In this document: piece by piece, positions 56,982 through 64,000 of the stretch | Layout: every line of letters begins with the position of its first letter | Numbering within the stretch: the first letter of the stretch is position 1 | From: Candidatus Nitrosoglobus terrae | GTDB taxonomy: Bacteria; Pseudomonadota; Gammaproteobacteria; Nitrosococcales; Nitrosococcaceae | Direction of reading: 5' to 3' | Assembly (NCBI RefSeq): GCF_002356115.1 | Contig: NZ_AP014836.1 | Span: forward strand, 1,437,001 to 1,501,000 | Length of the DNA: 64,000 nt | Program-made: the position numbers and the translations under genes | The notes under the pieces: model-generated | Seen by the model: the letters and a program-made list of their open reading frames with translations, nothing else | Told to the model about the DNA's origin: nothing | The model's database searches: none

Positions 56982-57617
56982 CTAATACCCGCCTTCATTT
57001 AGCTCGCGGTAACGATCACAGCCAATCTGATACCCATTATCGCAAGCCTTTCCGAACCACTCTTTAGCTTCCCTATAGCTCTGACGAACACCTTGACCTT
57101 GAGCGTATGAGGCTCCAAGCATAAGTTGAGCCTTTGGGTTTCCGCTGGCAGCCGCCTTTTTAAACCACTCCCAAGCTTTCCCATAATCTTGGCGAACACC
57201 CTTGCCTTCCTCATACAGTATCCCCAGAGCAAGCTGAGCATCCGAATTCCCATTGCTGGCGGCTTTTTCAAACCATTCCCTGGCTCTCACATAGTCTTGG
57301 AGAACGTGCTTACCTTCTCCATACAACATTCCAAGAGCAAATTGGGCATGAGCATTTCCTCGCACTGCAGCTTTTTTAAAGGATTTCAGGGATTTTTCAA
57401 GCCATTTTTGAGCTTTATCAAAATCCTGCCGAACACCTACGCCATTGGCATATAATGCTCCAAGCGCAAACTGGGAGTCTGCATCTCCTTTATGGGCTTT
57501 TTTAATAATTTGATCAATCGCCTCTTTATTGGATACTAGTCCTTGAGCAAAGCTTGGTACACCAAACCCTATACCAAGCACCATGACTATTATTAAAACC
57601 CTTAATCTTAAGCCCAT
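56982..57617 (-). CDS. Exported Sel1-repeat protein
   Basis: A 211-residue protein with a signal peptide (LRVLIIVMVLGIGFGVPSFAQG) and four to five Sel1-like repeats, each with the pattern AQxxLGxxYxxGxGVxQDYxKAxxWFxKAA. Such alpha/alpha repeats serve protein binding, often in the periplasm. The C-terminus has a Cys pair (KACDNGYQIGCDRY). The partner is unknown. Confidence 0.88.
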   Translation of the reverse strand: MGLRLRVLIIVMVLGIGFGVPSFAQGLVSNKEAIDQIIKKAHKGDADSQFALGALYANGVGVRQDFDKAQKWLEKSLKSFKKAAVRGNAHAQFALGMLYGEGKHVLQDYVRAREWFEKAASNGNSDAQLALGILYEEGKGVRQDYGKAWEWFKKAAASGNPKAQLMLGASYAQGQGVRQSYREAKEWFGKACDNGYQIGCDRYRELNEGGY

Positions 57618-57799
57618 TATTCTTTCCTTAGTTATATTGAACCTAGGTTTATATCACCAGTTTTAGAAATTTATTTAAAACTTTACTTCCCTACTGAGTT
57701 TGAAATAATTAACCTTACTATTGCCAACATTGCTTTAAAGAAACAGCTAAATAAGCAGTAATATAAATACCACTACTATCGTAAATAAAAGTAGCCTAT

Positions 57800-59701
57800 T
57801 TAGTGAGTAGTTGCCAATATCAGCCGGTTTAGTCGCTTAACAAAAGCCACCGGCTCTTCTAGACGCCCTCCTTCAGTAATTAGCGCCTGATCAAATAAAA
57901 GATGGGTCCAATCATTAAAACACTCTTCCTCTACTTCTTTATTAAGGCGAACAACGATAGGATGAACAGGATTTAATTCCAATGTGGGCTGAACATGGGG
58001 AGCTTCTTGTCCGGCCTCTTTCAGCAATCGCCCTAGATAACCGCTCATATCATGCTCACCTACTACCAAACAGGCTGGAGAATCGGTAAGCCGATGAGTG
58101 ATTCGTACTTCTTTAACTTTATCTCCAAGGCTTTTCTTAACTCTTTCCGTTAATTCTTTAAAATTTTCTTCAACTTCTTTTTGTTGCTGTTTTTCCTGCT
58201 CATCTTCCAAATCACCCAAATCAAGCTCACCTTTAGTGATCGACTGTAATAACTTATCTTCAAACTTAGAAAATGAAGCCACTAGCCACTCATCTACCCG
58301 GTCTGAAAGCAGTAAAACCTCAACCCCTTTCTTACGAAATACTTCTAAATGCGGGCTGCTCTTAGCTGCAAGAAAACTGTCTGCGGTAATATAATAAATT
58401 TTATCCTGCCCAGCTTTCATCCGTGATACATAATCCGCTAGGGAAACGGTTTGCGCTTCAGTGTCACTATAAGTAGAAGCAAAACGCAATAATTTTGCAA
58501 TTTGCGCCTGATTAACATGATCCTCGCCAGGACCCTCTTTTATCACCCGCCCAAACTCCTTCCAAAAAGTTTGATATTTTTGAGAATCGTCTTTAGCCAG
58601 ATCCTCTAATAGCCCTAAAACTTTTTTAGTTGATCCCGCTCGGATGGTATCGATGATCTTATTGTTTTGTAAAATTTCCCGAGAAATATTCAAGGGCAAA
58701 TCACTAGAATCTACCACCCCTTTTACAAAGCGCAGATAACGAGGCATCAATTGCTCAGCATTGTCCATAATAAATGTCCGCTGTACATAGAGCTTAATCC
58801 CGTGGGTATGATCTCGCTCCCAAAGATCAAATGGAGCACGAACGGGAATAAAAAATAAAGAAGTGTACTCTAATTTCCCTTCAACCCGGTTATGAATCCA
58901 AGCGAACGGATCATCGAAATCATGAGAAACGTGTTTATAGAATGCCTGATACTCTTCATCAGTAATCTCATTTTTAGGTAACGTCCAAAGGGCAGTGGCT
59001 TTGTTTACTTGTTCCCACTCTTCACCGCTTTCCTCCGTTTTATCGTCGCTATCTTCCTTTTTCATCTCAATGGGTAAGTTAATATGATCCGAGTACTGAG
59101 TAACAATGTGGCGTAAACGCCAACCATTTAAAAACTCATCTTCCCCTTCGCGTAAGTGCAAGATGATGGTCGTTCCACGGGATTTTTTCTCTAGATTCTC
59201 AATGGTATAATCCCCTTCACCCTTAGACTCCCAACGTACTCCATGCTCTGAGCCTAACCCAGCTCGGCGAGTCTCCAAAATGACCTTATCAGCGACAATA
59301 AAAGCAGAGTAAAAACCAACGCCAAACTGACCAATCAAGTGCATATCTTTAGTTTGGTCACCGGAGAGATTTTGCAAAAAAGACTGGGTGCCTGATTTGG
59401 CAATCGTGCCAATATTATCAATTACCTCTTGGCGTTCCATACCGATACCGTTATCCGTAATAGTGATAGTACGGCTATCTTTATCATAGCTAAGGCAAAT
59501 ACGTAGCGCATTATCATTTTCATAGAGAGCATCATCAGTTAAGGCTTCAAAACGCAACTTATCAGCTGCATCCGCTGCATTAGAGATCAGCTCCCGCAAA
59601 AAAATCTCCTTATTACTATATAAAGAATGAATCATAAGATTCAGTAACTGCTTAATCTCAGTTTGAAAACCAAGGGTTTCCTTCTGGTTTATTGCTGTCA
59701 T
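57800..59701 (-). CDS. htpG: Chaperone HtpG (Hsp90)
   Basis: A 633-residue Hsp90: an N-terminal GHKL ATPase with [24 protein letters not shown] and [12 protein letters not shown]; a middle domain with the catalytic Arg region (SREILQNN); and a C-terminal dimerisation domain. A sigma-32-like promoter precedes it, and GAAGGAGAA gives a strong ribosome-binding site. Confidence 0.97.
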   Translation of the reverse strand: MTAINQKETLGFQTEIKQLLNLMIHSLYSNKEIFLRELISNAADAADKLRFEALTDDALYENDNALRICLSYDKDSRTITITDNGIGMERQEVIDNIGTIAKSGTQSFLQNLSGDQTKDMHLIGQFGVGFYSAFIVADKVILETRRAGLGSEHGVRWESKGEGDYTIENLEKKSRGTTIILHLREGEDEFLNGWRLRHIVTQYSDHINLPIEMKKEDSDDKTEESGEEWEQVNKATALWTLPKNEITDEEYQAFYKHVSHDFDDPFAWIHNRVEGKLEYTSLFFIPVRAPFDLWERDHTHGIKLYVQRTFIMDNAEQLMPRYLRFVKGVVDSSDLPLNISREILQNNKIIDTIRAGSTKKVLGLLEDLAKDDSQKYQTFWKEFGRVIKEGPGEDHVNQAQIAKLLRFASTYSDTEAQTVSLADYVSRMKAGQDKIYYITADSFLAAKSSPHLEVFRKKGVEVLLLSDRVDEWLVASFSKFEDKLLQSITKGELDLGDLEDEQEKQQQKEVEENFKELTERVKKSLGDKVKEVRITHRLTDSPACLVVGEHDMSGYLGRLLKEAGQEAPHVQPTLELNPVHPIVVRLNKEVEEECFNDWTHLLFDQALITEGGRLEEPVAFVKRLNRLILATTH

Positions 59702-59754
59702 AATATTTTGTTCTCCTTCAATGATATAAACTAGATTGGTATTAAATAGTTTAA

Positions 59755-59783
59755 GATAAGGGCAGTATTTACAGAATCAAGGG
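59755..59783 (-). promoter_or_regulatory. Sigma-32 (heat-shock)-like promoter of htpG
   Basis: On the minus strand CCCTTGAT (59776-59783) is followed after 13 bases by CCCTTATC (59755-59762). This resembles the RpoH consensus CTTGAA-N13-15-CCCCATNT. It lies 54 bases upstream of the htpG ATG, a gene of the heat-shock regulon in E. coli. Confidence 0.65.
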
Positions 59784-59848
59784 ATAATTTCACATATCTC
59801 TTATAACCGAATGGAATGATATGCAAATTATCCACGCCATCATTATGA

Positions 59849-61519
<1,671 letters not shown>

Positions 61520-61637
61520 TTAAACCTTATCCTCATTGGATAAAAGTAAAGACTAAATTTGATATGAAACGCTGTAAGCAAGCTCCATGGGGAAATTATA
61601 ATCTGCCAGTTAACCTTGTAAGATTTAAGGTAGCACA

Positions 61638-62528
61638 ATGAAAACAATAAGCCCTAAAGCCCTTATTTTAACAGTGCTTATATTCACCCCCTTACTCCAA
61701 GCGCAAACTACTACACCTCAACCTAATCCACTCAGCCCCTCTATTAATTCATCTCGATCTCCCACCTTCCATAGTACTATCCTCGAAAGTGGCCTCTGGT
61801 GGAGTCCCCAAGATTCAGGTACCAGTTATAGTATTACTACACAAAATAATGTGCTGTTTATGGTTGTTAATACTTATGATCAAAGTGGTAACCCTACTTG
61901 GTTTACCGGATCGACTCAAATCCCTGCTTATTCAAAAGAACCAGATGGGAGTAATATCCTAGCAATTGATCTGTTGGAATCAACCGGAGGTTCTTGTTTA
62001 GGTTGCCCTCATCAAGCCCCTAAAACAAGCAATAGCCAAATGCAGATTTTTCTAAGTTTCTCCGATAGGGGCCATGGCCAGCTCACCATAAACGGTAAGC
62101 AAATGAACATCGTGCCGTTTAATTTTTATGGGACTGGCGTTGCCAGATTAGCGGGTACTTGGGGGATTAACTATTTTTCCCCTTCGGTTAGTATCGGAAG
62201 GCTCAATCAGATTGGCACTATCATTTGTTCTACTACCTTAGATAGCAGCAGTAGTAGTTTATTTGGTTTATCACTACTCGCTGATAGTTATTTTGTCAGT
62301 TTGATCCAGCAGACTGCTGATCCAGATATGTATTTAATCATTACCCAAGAAGGTTCCCTACCTGCTCAGTTTCGTGTAGGTATTTATATGTTATCAGGCT
62401 TAAATTACTTGATCGGTATATATGGCCTAGCCAATGATTCTGATGATATTCAGAGCTTTGTAGATCATCTTGCCTCTGAATTTAACCCAAGAGAAGAATC
62501 TATGGGGATTCGAATAAACAATATTTAA
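61638..62528 (+). CDS. Exported protein of unknown function
   Basis: A 296-residue protein with a clear signal peptide (KALILTVLIFTPLLQAQ). The mature part opens with GLWWSPQDSGTSYSI, has NPTWFTGSTQI, and holds a CLGC pair. The WW, NPTW and TWGI patterns resemble repeats found in secreted proteins of unknown function in several proteobacteria, as I recall; no family name is given. Ser/Thr-rich, probably beta-rich. It is a lone gene. Confidence 0.65.
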   Translation: MKTISPKALILTVLIFTPLLQAQTTTPQPNPLSPSINSSRSPTFHSTILESGLWWSPQDSGTSYSITTQNNVLFMVVNTYDQSGNPTWFTGSTQIPAYSKEPDGSNILAIDLLESTGGSCLGCPHQAPKTSNSQMQIFLSFSDRGHGQLTINGKQMNIVPFNFYGTGVARLAGTWGINYFSPSVSIGRLNQIGTIICSTTLDSSSSSLFGLSLLADSYFVSLIQQTADPDMYLIITQEGSLPAQFRVGIYMLSGLNYLIGIYGLANDSDDIQSFVDHLASEFNPREESMGIRINNI

Positions 62529-62747
62529 ATACCTTGAATACTTTGGAAAATCATGAACTCCCCCCTGACGAACCCCTAAATAGCATGGCATCTGAAATCG
62601 AGCCTTTCCTAGACAGTACTACTCTAGCAAGAATAAAAAGCTCAATTCTTAGCATCGCATTATTCCTGTAGTTAAAGATTAATAGGGTTAAATCGTTTAT
62701 AAAGCCTTCTATAGCCATATCAGGAAAATCAATTCATCGCACCTTCT

Positions 62748-63344
62748 ATGACCTCCTCCTTATCTCTGCCCACCCTAATCCTAGCCTCCAGCTCACCTTA
62801 TCGGGCAGCCCTGCTGAAACAATTGGGTTTATCTTTTAAAACCCACTCCCCTGATCTAGATGAAACGCCCCTACCCCAAGAACCTCCTCAACAGCTGGTT
62901 GCTCGGCTCGCTGAGGCTAAAGCACGAAAAGTAGGGGCTAAACTTCCCAATGCGCTGATTATCGGGGCTGATCAGGTGGCTGTGCTGAATCAAAGTTTAC
63001 TGGGAAAGCCAGGCACTCATGAACGCGCTTTACAGCAATTACGCGCTGCTTCCGGACAGAGGGTGATTTTTTATACTGGCCTTTGTTTATTTAACACGAT
63101 TACCGGCCAAACAAGGACAGCTATTGAATTCTTTCAAGTGGAATTTCGCCAGCTTACAGAAACCCAAATAGAACATTATCTCCAGCGAGAGAAACCCTAT
63201 CAATGCGCAGGAAGTTTTCGCTCTGAAGGATTAGGCATTGCCCTATTCAAACGTCTTCAAGGGGATGATCCCAGTGCCTTAATTGGCCTACCACTCATCC
63301 GTTTAACTACGTTTCTAGAGCAAGAAGGTTATCCAATTTTATAG
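62748..63344 (+). CDS. yceF: Maf-family nucleotide pyrophosphatase (YceF type, 7-methyl-GTP)
   Basis: A 198-residue Maf protein: LILASSSPYRAALLKQLGL, DETPLPQE, IIGADQVAVL and GKPGTHERALQQLRAASG. The variant words (GADQVAVL, FYTGLCLFN) match E. coli YceF, which hydrolyses 7-methyl-GTP, rather than YhdE, which acts on dTTP/UTP. The substrate preference is by this likeness. Its end overlaps the end of rsmA by a few bases (convergent). Confidence 0.9.
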   Translation: MTSSLSLPTLILASSSPYRAALLKQLGLSFKTHSPDLDETPLPQEPPQQLVARLAEAKARKVGAKLPNALIIGADQVAVLNQSLLGKPGTHERALQQLRAASGQRVIFYTGLCLFNTITGQTRTAIEFFQVEFRQLTETQIEHYLQREKPYQCAGSFRSEGLGIALFKRLQGDDPSALIGLPLIRLTTFLEQEGYPIL

Positions 63345-64000
63345 ATCATTCCTATCTTGTGCTAGCCAATACTGAGTCAACCTAAGGTATTGCTCTAAAC
63401 TAATTATCTCGGGCCGCTGCTGGGGATCAATTCCAAGCGCTTTGATGGCGACTAAATCTATAAGACCTTTAAGGCTATTGGCTAAAGTTTTACGCCGCTG
63501 GGAAAAAGCCTGAGAAACAACCTGACTTAGAGCTTTATGAGGAATATCCGGCGCTAAAGGAGAATGGTGCGGCTTTAAGCGTACTATCATGGAATCTACT
63601 TTCGGGGGAGGAATAAAGGCCCCTGGCTTTACTATAAATAAAGGTTCAACCTCGCAATAAAACTGAGTCATCACACTCAAACGCCCGTAGTTTTTATTTC
63701 CTGGTTTTGCAGCCATCCGCATCACGACCTCCCGCTGCAACATAAAATGCAGATCTTTAATAATCTCAATCTGAGTGAACAAATGAAACAATAACGGAGT
63801 TGAGATATTGTAAGGTAGATTGCCCACTACCCGCAGTAATTGATTCTTACGGGCAATAGTATGGAAATTAAAAGCTAAAGCATCCGTATTATGGAGTCGT
63901 AAATCTCCTTTCGCTGCACAAATACCCATAAGATAAGCGACTAAATCCCTATCTATCTCTATCGCCTCAAGATAACCTAAACGCTTTAGCAACGGAAACG
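63339..64000 (-). CDS. rsmA: 16S rRNA dimethyladenosine transferase RsmA (KsgA), 5' part outside window
   Basis: The C-terminal about 220 residues of RsmA, which dimethylates A1518 and A1519 in helix 45 of 16S rRNA. NLPYNISTPLLFHLF is the catalytic motif, then MLQREVVMRMAAKPG and FIPPPKVDSMIVRL. The frame stays open to the window edge (FPLLKRLGYLEAIEID), so the SAM-binding start lies beyond. It converges with maf. Confidence 0.95.
   Translation of the reverse strand, partial: FPLLKRLGYLEAIEIDRDLVAYLMGICAAKGDLRLHNTDALAFNFHTIARKNQLLRVVGNLPYNISTPLLFHLFTQIEIIKDLHFMLQREVVMRMAAKPGNKNYGRLSVMTQFYCEVEPLFIVKPGAFIPPPKVDSMIVRLKPHHSPLAPDIPHKALSQVVSQAFSQRRKTLANSLKGLIDLVAIKALGIDPQQRPEIISLEQYLRLTQYWLAQDRNDL

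Overview
The window is a chromosomal segment of an AT-rich Gammaproteobacterium. The evidence is the order thrS-infC-rpmI-rplT-pheS-pheT-ihfA-merR-tRNA-Pro on the minus strand, together with HrpA, a YajD-type HNH protein, a RelA-type (p)ppGpp synthetase with a decayed HD domain, RsmA, Maf (YceF type), GloC and MetZ. A member of the Chromatiales/Nitrosococcaceae would fit, but that is an impression of mine and nothing in the window proves it. There are no rRNA genes and no CRISPR array. Three tRNA genes are present (Pro-GGG, Val-GAC, Asn-GUU).

Layout: (1) 1-2270 holds a C5 cytosine methyltransferase with a partial partner ORF, a small membrane ORF and a long empty spacer. (2) 2271-17166 holds hrpA, relA, a YchJ protein, an amino-acid permease, a YajD-like HNH protein, lipoamide dehydrogenase, the oxidative pentose-phosphate pair gnd-zwf, and a GH13 enzyme. 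(3) 17167-22115 holds a degraded TnpB (IS200/IS605) remnant, a KaiC-like double RecA ATPase with a DUF3293 partner, an RlmI-like methyltransferase and metZ. (4) 22370-32016 is the translation block on the minus strand, with tRNA-Pro, tRNA-Val and uvrB. (5) 32110-33422 holds an aspartate aminotransferase and tRNA-Asn. (6) 33557-42163 is a defence island directly behind tRNA-Asn: a complete three-gene type II Zorya system (zorA, zorB, zorE), a DUF29 gene and a type III restriction-modification pair (mod, res). (7) 42296-48283 holds ackA-xfp (acetate kinase plus phosphoketolase), a DUF3644 fragment, inorganic pyrophosphatase and an ATP-grasp-like orphan. (8) 48358-49345 holds a second TnpB remnant and a single integron-type attC site behind a membrane methyltransferase gene. 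(9) 49420-56961 holds stress and redox genes, then a sulfide-response cluster: TauE/SafE exporter, BigR-type ArsR repressor, two YeeE/YedE half-transporters and a persulfide-dioxygenase-like MBL protein. (10) 56982-64000 holds a Sel1 protein, htpG with a sigma-32-like promoter, phosphoglucomutase, an unknown exported protein, maf and the 3' part of rsmA.

How the genes fit together: Zwf and Gnd make pentose phosphate, and phosphoketolase plus acetate kinase can turn sugar phosphates into acetyl phosphate, acetate and ATP. Phosphoglucomutase and the GH13 enzyme point to handling of a storage glucan. The Zorya motor with its HNH effector and the type III R-M system form a compact anti-phage block. 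The BigR cluster should sense reactive sulfur, oxidise it and export the product. The most noteworthy items are the type II Zorya operon, the isolated attC cassette, the KaiC homologue with an altered phosphosite, the RelA lacking its ACT domain, the AUC start of infC, and a hexamer microsatellite in a divergent promoter.
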